From contig CAYGJZ010000003.1 in the NCBI GenBank assembly GCA_964350265.1, forward strand, positions 1 to 64,000: a stretch of DNA of 64,000 nucleotides, read 5' to 3'. The translations under genes and the position numbers were made by a program. The stretch is from BQJD01 sp964350265 (GTDB taxonomy: Bacteria; Pseudomonadota; Gammaproteobacteria; Arenicellales; CAJQKF01). Shown one piece after another: positions 24,920 through 33,070 of the stretch; positions within the stretch are counted from its first letter, which is position 1; each line of letters begins with the position of its first letter. The notes beneath the pieces were generated by a model. That model saw nothing but the letters and a program-made list of their open reading frames with translations, ran no database searches and had not been told where the DNA came from.

Positions 24920-25444
24920 TCATTCGCGGCCGTCGTCACCGTTTCCGTGCAGGCGAACCCGGCAGTGTTCCAGGGCCTGTGTCACCAGGGAATGGGCCAG
25001 GCCCACCGAGACACCGAGCCGGTCGGCGACCTGCTGGAAGGTGCAGCCTTCGACCCGGTGCAGGTGCAGCGCATTTCGCATCCGTTCGGGCAATTCGTCC
25101 ACGGCCCTGGCCAGGAGCTCGAGTTCCTCGCGACCGGCGGCGTGTCGTTCCGCCGAGGGCTGCTCATCCCCAGCCTCGCCGCGTTGCTGACGCCACGTCT
25201 CGCCAGACTGCCGCTCGCGCGTCAGTCGGCGGCCGAAGTCCAGCGACAGATTGCGCACGACCCGGTAGAGATACGCCAGCGGTTCGTCCACGTGCTGGGT
25301 TTCGGCGGCCGCGCGAAAACGCAGGTATGCCTCCTGCACCACGTCCTCGGCCTGCGAGGCATCGCCGAGGATCCGGCTCGCATAGCGCACAAGTTCGCCA
25401 CGGTGGACGGCGAACAGGGTCGGAAGATGGGTTTCGCTGGGCAT
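24920..25444 (-). CDS. fecI: FecI-type ECF RNA polymerase sigma factor
   Basis: 174 residues with sigma region 2 (YASRILGDASQAEDVVQEAY) and region 4 (ARAVDELPERMRNALHLHRV then TFQQVADRLGVSVGLAHSLV). This is the iron-starvation FecI group, activated by FecR when the receptor binds its ligand. It is the first gene of the fecI-fecR-receptor row and has a Fur-like site just upstream. Confidence 0.92.
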   Translation of the reverse strand: MPSETHLPTLFAVHRGELVRYASRILGDASQAEDVVQEAYLRFRAAAETQHVDEPLAYLYRVVRNLSLDFGRRLTRERQSGETWRQQRGEAGDEQPSAERHAAGREELELLARAVDELPERMRNALHLHRVEGCTFQQVADRLGVSVGLAHSLVTQALEHCRVRLHGNGDDGRE

Positions 25445-25496
25445 GCGCTCGTCGTGGATGCACGGAATGACCAGGCAGCATGTTTCGCTGCTTGTT

Positions 25497-25515
25497 GCGA
25501 ATGAATATTATTCTT
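25497..25515 (-). promoter_or_regulatory. candidate Fur box ahead of fecI
   Basis: The 19-mer GCGAATGAATATTATTCTT, read on the minus strand, matches the 19-bp Fur consensus at 13 positions. It lies about 55 bp upstream of the fecI-type start in a marked AT-rich patch. GCGAAT at 25497 is also mirrored by ATTCGC at 25522-25527. Confidence 0.6.
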
Positions 25516-25674
25516 GTTTTTATTCGCTGACAACATGGCCGCGCCGGGTTGACGGCAACAACAGCCTGGACGACACGAGCCGCCGTACGGACGACATCGA
25601 CGCCTGGGTGGTCGGCCTGCGCGGCCGGCTGGTGTTCTGAACCCGCGACGAACGCGGCCTGCGTGCCGCCTTCC

Positions 25675-26034
25675 CTACCCCGCGCGGGTACCGTCGGGGA
25701 CCGGCGACTCCGGCACCGCCAGCACCGGGTTGACGCCGTCGGCGTAGCCGATGTCGAACAGCATGCCCTCGGAGAGCACGCCGGCCATGCGCCGGGGTTC
25801 CAGGTTGACGACGAACAGGGCCTGGCGGCCGACCAGTTCGGCAGGGTTGTCGCGTTCGTTGCGGATCCCGGCAACGATGCTGCGCTGGTGATCGCCGAAG
25901 TCCACCGTCATCTGCACCAGCTTGCGCGACCCGGCAACGTCCTCGAGCGCGCCAATGGTGCCGACGCGAATATCCAGGCGTTCAAAGTCCTCGAAGCCGA
26001 TGGTCGGCTTGACCGGTGCCGGCGTGGTGGCCAT
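25675..26034 (-). CDS. tRNA-binding (CsaA/EMAP-type OB-fold) protein
   Basis: 119 residues, a single tRNA-binding OB domain: FEDFERLDIRVGTIGALEDV, LVQMTVDFGDHQRSIVAGI, LVGRQALFVVNLEPRRMAGV and SEGMLFDIGYADG. Related to CsaA and the C-terminal dimer domain of methionyl-tRNA synthetase. It is thought to bind structured RNA or act as an export-linked chaperone. It starts one base after the YciI-family gene ends and is probably co-transcribed with it. Confidence 0.88.
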   Translation of the reverse strand: MATTPAPVKPTIGFEDFERLDIRVGTIGALEDVAGSRKLVQMTVDFGDHQRSIVAGIRNERDNPAELVGRQALFVVNLEPRRMAGVLSEGMLFDIGYADGVNPVLAVPESPVPDGTRAG

Positions 26035-26035
26035 A

Positions 26036-26338
26036 TCAACCCCCGACCACGCTGTCGCCGCTGACGAACACGGTCCGCCAGCCGAGCACGCGGTAGCTGC
26101 GGCGCAGGCCGGTCGGCCAGAACGGATCGCTCTTCACCAGCGCGTGGACCGCCTCGGCATCGTCGGCCTCGACGATCCACAGGCCACCCGCACCGCCGTT
26201 GTCTGCGGGGTCGAACAGCGGGCCGGCAGCTTCGATGCGATCACCGTTTGCCTCGAGAAAGGCCAGGTGCTCGGCCATGTGCTGCTGGCGCATGTGTGCC
26301 TTGTCGTTGTTGTCTTCGAAGGTGACGACGAATTTCAT
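26036..26338 (-). CDS. YciI-family protein
   Basis: 100 residues of the YciI ferredoxin-like fold: MKFVVTFEDNNDKAHMRQQH start, HLAFLEANGDRIEAAGPLFD with the conserved His and Asp, and GGLWIVEADDAEAVHALVKS. The family holds small cytoplasmic enzymes or accessory proteins of mostly unknown reaction. It is followed one base later by the CsaA-like gene. Confidence 0.85.
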   Translation of the reverse strand: MKFVVTFEDNNDKAHMRQQHMAEHLAFLEANGDRIEAAGPLFDPADNGGAGGLWIVEADDAEAVHALVKSDPFWPTGLRRSYRVLGWRTVFVSGDSVVGG

Positions 26339-26483
26339 GGAACCCCCTGCGATCGTGCATGCCCGTGCTGGGCCGATGCCTGTGCATTCTACCGTTCTCC
26401 TCCCCGGCGGCGGCCACGCGCCAAAAATAAAACTCGTGGCGACACAAGCGATTTTTATGAGGATTCCGCCATCATGGATATAT

Positions 26484-26502
26484 AATAAGAATCGTTCTTA
26501 TT
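26484..26502. promoter_or_regulatory. Fur box ahead of the siderophore receptor
   Basis: AATAAGAATCGTTCTTATT is a perfect 8-bp dyad around TCG, in the AT-rich leader about 80 bp before the receptor start. It matches the Fur consensus at 11 of 19 positions, and its symmetry and location make it a strong candidate for iron repression of the receptor/hydroxylase/PepSY row. Confidence 0.75.
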
Positions 26503-26582
26503 CTCGTTAGCAAGGTGTCTTCGCCCCAGCCAGCGATCGACCCATGCCGGCCCTGCCGGCCCACGCCAGCGAGGAGTTTCCC

Positions 26583-28862
26583 ATGGTCTTCCACCGCACT
26601 GCCATCGCGGTCGCCGCGATTTCCGCGTTCTCCACCACCGGCATCGTCCACGCCCAGTCCACGGTTCCCACGACCTCCTCCGGGCCCGCGAGTGAAGTCG
26701 AGATGCGACCGATACGGGTGGAATCCAAGCAGGATGGCTATCGCGCCGAGAACGTACAGTCACCGAACTTCACCGCACCGCTGCGAGACACGCCGCGCTC
26801 GGTCACGGTCGTCACCGAGAGCCTGATGAAGGATACCGCCGCGAACTCGCTGGAAGACGCCCTGCGGCTGGTGCCGGGCATCACCTTCCTTGCCGGCGAG
26901 GGTGGGCAGGCACTGGCCGACCGGCCGGTGATCCGGGGGTTCAACTCCACCTCCAGTGTCTTCATCGATGGTCAGCGGGACATCGGTGACCAGAGCCGCG
27001 ACGTCTTCGACCTGGAAGCCGTGGAAGTCATCAAGGGTGCGGACTCGGCCTATGCCGGACGCGGCTCCGGTGGCGGCAGCATCAACCTGGTATCGAAGAT
27101 GGCCCAGGTCGAGGACTTCGGCACCGGCAGCATCACCGTGGGCACGGCCGACAAGTTTCGCGCCACCCTCGACCAGAACTGGCAACTCGGTGAAGACGCC
27201 GGTTTTCGCCTTGGGCTGCTTGCCGAAGACAGTGGCGTTGCCGGGCGCGAAGACGCCGTGGACTACGACAAGCTCGGCATTTCGCCTTCGGCCACCTTCA
27301 ACGTCAGCGATGCTACCCGCATCACTCTCGACTACTACCACCTGGAAGAAGAAGGGATGCCCGACTACAGCATCCCCTACGACCTAGCCAGTGGCGAACC
27401 GGCCACCGAAACGCTGGGCGTCAACCGCAAGAACTTCTACGGCCTGGTCCATCGCGACTTCCGCAAGGTGGAAGCCGATATCGGCACCATGCTCATCGAG
27501 CACGACATTCGCGACGACCTGCGCCTGCGCAACGTGACCCGCATCGGCAAGACCAGCAACGACTACGTCGTCACCAACCCGGATGACTCGCGCGGCAATG
27601 TCGAGGACGGTTTCGTGTTCCGCAACAGCAAGGACCGCTACAGCGAGAACACCAGCTATGCCAACCAGCTTGACATCAGCGGTGAACACCAGGCCGGTGG
27701 CGTCGGCCATCGCTTCAACCTCGGCATGGAACTCAGCAGCGAGCGACGTGTAGACGACGGCTACGATGTGCATCGTGGCGCCTCCGCCTTCGGCACCGAC
27801 TGCTCCAGCCGCACCTTGGACCCGGCCAGCGGCAAGCGCTACGGGCAGTTGTTGTTCGAGGCCGGCGACTGCACCAGCCTGTACAGCCCGACGCCGCGCG
27901 ACGCCTGGCTGGGCAACGTCGAGCGAACCAACAACCCGAGTCGCTACCGTACAGATGTCGCCGCGTTGTATGCCTTCGATACCATCGAATTGAATGACAA
28001 CTGGCTGGTCAATGCCGGCCTGCGGCTGGACCACTACGAGTCCGAGGTGGACGTGTCTTCCGATCCGTCGGAGAACGTGAAGGCCAGCGACACCATGCTC
28101 AACTACCAGCTCGGCGCAGTGTACAAGCCGATCGAGACCACGTCCTACTATGCGTCCGTCGCCACCAGTTCGACGCCGGCGCCCCTGGCAGGCAACGACT
28201 CGGACGAGCCGGCCGGCGACAGCGTCGGACGCGGCGGCTTCAATCCGGCCAACAACGACCTGGAGCCGGAAGAAACCACCAACCTGGAAATCGGCGGCAA
28301 GTGGGAACTGTTCGACCAGCGCGTATCGCTGACCGCGGCGGCCTTCCACATGACCCGCGACAATGCCTACGTGCGCACGGGACCGGAGGACACCGACTTC
28401 GCCTATGCCGGCAAGACCCGGGTACAGGGCATCGAGCTTGGTGTTTCCGGCCAGCTCAACGAGCGTTGGGAAGTCTACGGCGGCTACACCTACCTCGACT
28501 CGAAGCTGGTCGAAGGCGGTTTCGAGAACGATGCCGAGGGCAAGCCGCTGACCAACGTGCCCGAACACAGCCTGGCGCTGTTCACCAGCTACACGGTATC
28601 GCCGGAACTGGTGGTCGGCGGCGGCGTCACCTACGTCAGCGAGGTGCATGGCAGCTTCACCGCCGACCCGCCGAAGAAGATCCCGAGCTACTGGCGATTG
28701 GACCTGAACGCCGCCTGGCAGGTCAGCGACCAGGGCACGTTGCGCTTCAACCTGCTCAATGTCACCGACGAAACCTACTACACCCGTGCCTATGCCTCGC
28801 ACTATGCGGCACTGGGCCAGGGACGACAGGCGCTGGTGACCTACGAGCATCGGTTCCGCTGA
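26583..28862 (+). CDS. TonB-dependent catecholate siderophore receptor (Fiu-like)
   Basis: 759 residues: signal peptide ending GIVHAQ, TonB-box region (VEMRPIRVESKQ), plug (TPRSVTVVTESLM, SLEDALRLVPGITFLAGEGG, PVIRGFNSTSSVFIDGQRD, AGRGSGGGSINLVSK) and a barrel closing VTYEHRFR. The plug is that of the Fiu/CirA-type monomeric catecholate-iron receptors. ATG 26583 has GAGGAG well placed at 26570-26575. A PiuC-type hydroxylase and a PepSY protein follow on the same strand, the usual Fiu neighbourhood. Confidence 0.92.
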   Translation: MVFHRTAIAVAAISAFSTTGIVHAQSTVPTTSSGPASEVEMRPIRVESKQDGYRAENVQSPNFTAPLRDTPRSVTVVTESLMKDTAANSLEDALRLVPGITFLAGEGGQALADRPVIRGFNSTSSVFIDGQRDIGDQSRDVFDLEAVEVIKGADSAYAGRGSGGGSINLVSKMAQVEDFGTGSITVGTADKFRATLDQNWQLGEDAGFRLGLLAEDSGVAGREDAVDYDKLGISPSATFNVSDATRITLDYYHLEEEGMPDYSIPYDLASGEPATETLGVNRKNFYGLVHRDFRKVEADIGTMLIEHDIRDDLRLRNVTRIGKTSNDYVVTNPDDSRGNVEDGFVFRNSKDRYSENTSYANQLDISGEHQAGGVGHRFNLGMELSSERRVDDGYDVHRGASAFGTDCSSRTLDPASGKRYGQLLFEAGDCTSLYSPTPRDAWLGNVERTNNPSRYRTDVAALYAFDTIELNDNWLVNAGLRLDHYESEVDVSSDPSENVKASDTMLNYQLGAVYKPIETTSYYASVATSSTPAPLAGNDSDEPAGDSVGRGGFNPANNDLEPEETTNLEIGGKWELFDQRVSLTAAAFHMTRDNAYVRTGPEDTDFAYAGKTRVQGIELGVSGQLNERWEVYGGYTYLDSKLVEGGFENDAEGKPLTNVPEHSLALFTSYTVSPELVVGGGVTYVSEVHGSFTADPPKKIPSYWRLDLNAAWQVSDQGTLRFNLLNVTDETYYTRAYASHYAALGQGRQALVTYEHRFR

Positions 28863-28867
28863 TCACC

Positions 28868-29548
28868 ATGCTGGTCGAGATTGCGGACGTACTGTCCCGT
28901 GACGACGTCACACGCTGCCGCCAGCGCCTGCTGACGGCAGCGTGGGTGGACGGAAACGTCACCTCCGGTCACCAGTCCGCAAGGGCCAAGCACAACCAGC
29001 AACTGCCCGAGGACAGCGCCGTCGCCCGCGAGGTCGGCGGCGCCATCGTCCGCGTACTTGCCAATCATCCGCGTTTCGTCGCCGCCGCCCTGCCCCGCCA
29101 CGTGTTTCCGCCGCTGTTCAACCGCTACGGTGTCGGTCAGCAGTTTCGCGCCCATGTCGACAACGCCGTGCGCCAGCACCGGGAAAGCGGTGCGCGTATC
29201 CGCACCGACCTGTCGGCCACCCTGTTTCTCGCCGACCCGGAGGACTACGACGGCGGCGAACTGGTCATCGAGGACAGTTTCGGCACGCACCAGGTGAAAC
29301 TGCCTGCCGGCCACCTGGTGCTCTACCCGGCCAGCAGCCTGCACCATGTCACCGAGATCACCCGCGGCCAACGCCTGGGCGCGTTTTTCTGGGTGCAGAG
29401 CATGGTGCGCGACGACGGGCAGCGTCGGTTGCTGTGGGACCTGGACCAGGCCATCCAGGGCTTGCAGCCGGACAAGGCCGATCATCCCTCGTTGCTCGGA
29501 CTGACCAACGTCTATCACAACCTGCTGCGGCGCTGGGCCGATGTGTAG
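28868..29548 (+). CDS. Fe(II)/2-oxoglutarate-dependent PKHD-type hydroxylase (PiuC/YbiX)
   Basis: 226 residues, the YbiX/PiuC length. The double-stranded beta-helix holds the iron ligands HVDNAV (His-x-Asp) and the distal His in LYPASSLHHVTEITRG, with the 2-oxoglutarate Arg in RGQRLGAFFWVQS. Members sit next to Fiu-type receptors and are linked to siderophore and siderophore-antibiotic uptake. It starts 5 bp after the receptor gene, so it is in the same transcript. Confidence 0.92.
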   Translation: MLVEIADVLSRDDVTRCRQRLLTAAWVDGNVTSGHQSARAKHNQQLPEDSAVAREVGGAIVRVLANHPRFVAAALPRHVFPPLFNRYGVGQQFRAHVDNAVRQHRESGARIRTDLSATLFLADPEDYDGGELVIEDSFGTHQVKLPAGHLVLYPASSLHHVTEITRGQRLGAFFWVQSMVRDDGQRRLLWDLDQAIQGLQPDKADHPSLLGLTNVYHNLLRRWADV

Positions 29549-29587
29549 GGCATCGGCCGTCTGCGTCTTGGCCGGGAGCTGTTCCCA

Positions 29588-30772
29588 ATGATCCGGACCA
29601 CGCTGTTCTGGTTGCACTTTGCCTGCGGCGTGCTGGTCGCCCTGGTGGTGCTGATGATGTCGGTCACCGGCATCGTACTGACCTACGAGCGGCAACTGCT
29701 CGACCTCGAGGAACGGTCCCGCTATCGCCTGCCCGCCGCTGACGGGCGCCCACTGGCCCTGGAGGAAATCGTCGACACGGTATCGCGCAACGGTGGTTTC
29801 GTGCCGCGAGCATTGACCTTGCGCAACGACCCGGCTGCCCCGGTCCTGGCCCGCGAGGGTCGCGCCCACCGACAGCAGGTGGATGCCTACTCCGGCGAAC
29901 TGATGCCGCAGGCCAGCAGCAACATGGGCGAGTTCTTCTCCCTGATGACCCGCTGGCACCGCTGGTTCGATGTCCATGGCGAGCACCGTGCCACCGCCAG
30001 GCTGGTCACCGGCATCAGCAACCTCGCCTTCGGCCTGATGATTCTCACCGGCCTCTACCTGTGGCTGCCAAAGGTGTTCAAGTACCGACCGTTTCGCAAC
30101 CGCCTGTGGTTCACCCGCAGCCGCAACAGCGCCGCGCGGGATTTCAACTGGCACCATGTCTTCGGCCTGTGGTTCGCCATCCCGCTTCTGGTCATCGTCG
30201 CCAGCGGCGCGGTATTCGGCTTCTCCTTTGCCAATGCGCTGGTCTACCGCCTGGCCGGCGAGGAACCACCACAGCGCGGCCCCGGACAGGGCACCACGGA
30301 AATGGCTGCCGCACTGCCCGCGCCTCCGCCGCTGGACGCCCCTCTGCCACTGGCGACCCTGGCGCGACGCGCCGCCGAGGTCCTGCCCGCCTGGAACACG
30401 ATGACCGTCGAGATCCCCGACAACGAAGCAGCGGAAACCGTCACCGTCTCGCTGGATCTCGGCAATGGCGGGCAGCCGCAAAGACGCCACACCCTGGTCC
30501 TGCGCCGCGACAACGGTGACCTCGTCTCGCACCGCACCTTCGCCGACGAGTCCGCCGGCCGCCAGGCAAGAAGCTACCTGCGCTTCCTGCACACCGGCGA
30601 GGCGCTGGGCATCATCGGCCAGACCGTGGCCGGACTCGCCTCGCTGGCCTCGGTACTGATGGTCTGGACCGGCCTGGCCCTGGCCTGGCGCAGGACCCGG
30701 CGCAACTGGCTGGCCTGGCGACGACGGCGCGCCGGAGCCGCTGCCGAAGAGCCGGCTACGCGGCCGGGATAG
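29588..30772 (+). CDS. PepSY-associated membrane protein (siderophore reductase-like)
   Basis: 394 residues. Four membrane helices (residues ~7-30, ~140-162, ~195-215, ~345-365) frame periplasmic PepSY-like regions. WLHFACGVLVALVVLMMSVT near the start and WHRWFDVHGEHRATARLVTG are family hallmarks; paired histidines could bind haem. Proteins of this group reduce ferric siderophores at the inner membrane. It is the last gene of the iron row, and its final 17 bp overlap the end of the convergent amidase gene. Confidence 0.88.
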   Translation: MIRTTLFWLHFACGVLVALVVLMMSVTGIVLTYERQLLDLEERSRYRLPAADGRPLALEEIVDTVSRNGGFVPRALTLRNDPAAPVLAREGRAHRQQVDAYSGELMPQASSNMGEFFSLMTRWHRWFDVHGEHRATARLVTGISNLAFGLMILTGLYLWLPKVFKYRPFRNRLWFTRSRNSAARDFNWHHVFGLWFAIPLLVIVASGAVFGFSFANALVYRLAGEEPPQRGPGQGTTEMAAALPAPPPLDAPLPLATLARRAAEVLPAWNTMTVEIPDNEAAETVTVSLDLGNGGQPQRRHTLVLRRDNGDLVSHRTFADESAGRQARSYLRFLHTGEALGIIGQTVAGLASLASVLMVWTGLALAWRRTRRNWLAWRRRRAGAAAEEPATRPG

Positions 30773-32030
30773 GCCCGGTCAGCGTCTGCACCCAGGCGGC
30801 GTGGGCGACCAGGTCGTCGTCGTGCTGCCAGCGCCCGACCAGTTGCACGCCCACCGGCAGGCCGGCGGGCCCAAGACCGGTGGGCAGGTGCACGGCGGGC
30901 ACGCCGAGCAGGGTCCAGGCCCGCGAGTAGAGCGGATCGCCGGTGCTGTCGAGGCCGGCCGGCGCCTCGCCGGCGGCGCTGGGCGTGAGCACCAGGTCGA
31001 CCTCGCCGAACAGGCCGTCGAGCCGCGCCCGCCAGGCATCGCGCAGCGCCATGGCCTGGCGGTAGTCGTCGGCGCCCAGCGACAGGCCGGTCTCCACCAG
31101 GGTCTGCATGCCGTCGCTGACCAGTTCGCGATGACACTGGTACTCGTGTCGGCGCGCGCGCGCCGCCTCGTAGGCCATCACCACCTTGTGTGCCTCCGAC
31201 AGGGCGCCGTCCTCCGGCCCGATGGCCGCCTCGCCGACCACCACGCCCTCCCCGCTCAGCCGTTCCACCAGTTGCTCCACCGCCTGGCGGGAAGCGGCAT
31301 CGGCCTGCTGCCAGTGCGGCGATCGCACCAGCGCCACCTTGCGCGGTCGGCGCGGCGATGTCGCGGCGGCGGCGTTCCAGAAGGCGGCACGAAGCAGCGC
31401 GATGTCGCGCACGTCGCGGACGAAGAAGCCCAGCGAATCGAGGGTCTGCGACAGCGCGCAGACGCCGCCGAGATCAAAGGCGCCGTGGCTGGACTTGTAG
31501 CCGACCACGCCGCAGAAGGCGGCCGGACGGATGATGGATGCGGCGGTCTGCGTGCCCAGGGCCAGCGGCAGCATGCCGTCGGCCACCGCCGCCGCCGAGC
31601 CCTGCGAGGATCCGCCGGGAGTATGGCCGGGGTTCCAGGGATTGCGGGTCTTGCCCGGGTGAAAGCAGGCGAACTCGGTGGTCACGGTCTTGCCGGCCAC
31701 CAGCGCGCCCAGCGCACGCAGGGTGGCCACGCAGCCGGCATCGCGACCGCTCTGGCGACCGCGGTAGATCGGGCTGCCCCAGCCGGTGGGCATGTCGAAG
31801 GTGTCCATCAGGTCCTTCACGCCCACCGGAATGCCGGCCAGCGGGCCATCCGGCGCGCCGGCGGCCTGGGCACGGACGGCATCGGCATCGAAATGCTCGA
31901 AGGCCTGGACCTCGCCGTCGCGCCGGGCGATCCGCGCCAGGCATTGCTCGAGGTAGGCGGTGGCGTCGAAGTCGCCCCGTCCACGCTGCGCGGCGATCTC
32001 GGTCAGGGTCAACGGTGCGGGGCTGGTCAT
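30756..32030 (-). CDS. amidase-signature (AS) family amidase, malonamidase-like
   Basis: 424 residues with the Ser-cisSer-Lys triad: Lys in GIPVGVKDLMDT, cis-Ser in HTPGGSSQGSAAAVAD and nucleophile Ser in GTQTAASIIRPAAFCGVVGY. Length and motifs resemble malonamidase E2 and related small-amide hydrolases, not GatA. It shares long stretches with the amidase at 58120-59403, so the two are paralogues. ATG 32030 has GGAGAC a few bases before it. It is divergent from a LysR gene and near a cluster that would yield malonamate, so malonamate is a candidate substrate, but this is inferred. Confidence 0.85.
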   Translation of the reverse strand: MTSPAPLTLTEIAAQRGRGDFDATAYLEQCLARIARRDGEVQAFEHFDADAVRAQAAGAPDGPLAGIPVGVKDLMDTFDMPTGWGSPIYRGRQSGRDAGCVATLRALGALVAGKTVTTEFACFHPGKTRNPWNPGHTPGGSSQGSAAAVADGMLPLALGTQTAASIIRPAAFCGVVGYKSSHGAFDLGGVCALSQTLDSLGFFVRDVRDIALLRAAFWNAAAATSPRRPRKVALVRSPHWQQADAASRQAVEQLVERLSGEGVVVGEAAIGPEDGALSEAHKVVMAYEAARARRHEYQCHRELVSDGMQTLVETGLSLGADDYRQAMALRDAWRARLDGLFGEVDLVLTPSAAGEAPAGLDSTGDPLYSRAWTLLGVPAVHLPTGLGPAGLPVGVQLVGRWQHDDDLVAHAAWVQTLTGPIPAA

Positions 32031-32091
32031 GGTGGGTCTCCGTGGCTCCAGGTAACGGTGGGGCATGGCCCGCGCAGGACCGCGCGGACGC

Positions 32092-32097
32092 TATAAT
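32092..32097 (+). promoter_or_regulatory. possible -10 element for the LysR gene
   Basis: A consensus TATAAT lies in the 128-bp divergent gap between the amidase and the LysR gene, 62 bp before the LysR start. No good -35 hexamer is visible at 17 bp spacing, as expected for an activator-dependent or weak promoter. Confidence 0.35.
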
Positions 32098-32158
32098 CGG
32101 CAGCCGGTTGTTCTTCCCGCTCGTACCCGATCATGTCGAAATTCTTCCCGCCCGCGTC

Positions 32159-33070
32159 ATGCTGAGCATTCGCCAGCTTCGCTATGCCCTGGCCGTCTGG
32201 CGCGAGGGCACCTTCGTCAAGGCCGCCGAGAAGGTGCACATCTCCCAGCCGGCCATCAGCGAGCAGGTCAGCCAACTGGAGTCGACCATCGGCTTCGAGC
32301 TGTTTCGTCGCACCGGCCACGGCGTCGAGGTCACCGACCTGGGCCGCACCTTCCTGCTGGAAGCCGAGGAAGTGTACCTCGGCATGCTGCGCCTGAACGA
32401 AACCGCCAACCAGTTGCGCGGTGCCCAGGGCGGCATGTTCTCCATCGGGCTCAGTTCCGGGGTCACGCCCTTCCTGGTGCCGGAGATCGTGCGGGTGCTG
32501 GCCAAGGTGGCGCCGGAGCAGCGATTGTCGGTACATACCACCACCACCCGGCAGATCTATCGCTCGCTGCTCGACGACACGGTGGAACTGGGCTTCACCG
32601 TGGAAACCAATCCACGGGTGCTGCCACGGGAACTGTTCAGCGAACGCGTGGCCTCCGACCGCATGGCACTGGTGGTACCCCGCGGTCACCGGCTGACGAG
32701 ACGCAAGTCGGTGACGTTGAAGTCCCTGGAGTCCGAGGACATCATCATCAACGACCTGTCGGTGGGCTACAGCGAGGTGGTGATGGCGATGTTCAGCGAC
32801 CTTGGCCTGAAGCCGAACATCTCCGCCATCTGCGACAACTTCACCACCATCGTCGCCATGGTGCGCGCCGGTGCGGGCATCTCGCTGATCCCCGAGCGCG
32901 CCGCCGGCGTGGACGCCAACCACGACGACCTGTGCGTGCTGCCGGTGCGGCCGAACCGGGAGATCTTCGTCACCATGGTGCGGCGTGCGCAGAACCTCTC
33001 GCCCAGCGCCGAACGCTATGCCGAGGCGATCCGCGATCACCTGCTGGCCAGCCCGCTGATCAACGACTGA
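32159..33070 (+). CDS. LysR-family transcriptional regulator
   Basis: 303 residues: N-terminal winged helix (LRYALAVWREGTFVKAAEKV, HISQPAISEQVSQLESTIGF) and a C-terminal two-lobe ligand-binding domain. It is divergent from the amidase gene at 32030 and meets the amidohydrolase gene tail to tail, overlapping it by 11 bp. By position it should control the amidase and possibly the long minus-strand cluster. The ligand is unknown. Confidence 0.9.
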   Translation: MLSIRQLRYALAVWREGTFVKAAEKVHISQPAISEQVSQLESTIGFELFRRTGHGVEVTDLGRTFLLEAEEVYLGMLRLNETANQLRGAQGGMFSIGLSSGVTPFLVPEIVRVLAKVAPEQRLSVHTTTTRQIYRSLLDDTVELGFTVETNPRVLPRELFSERVASDRMALVVPRGHRLTRRKSVTLKSLESEDIIINDLSVGYSEVVMAMFSDLGLKPNISAICDNFTTIVAMVRAGAGISLIPERAAGVDANHDDLCVLPVRPNREIFVTMVRRAQNLSPSAERYAEAIRDHLLASPLIND

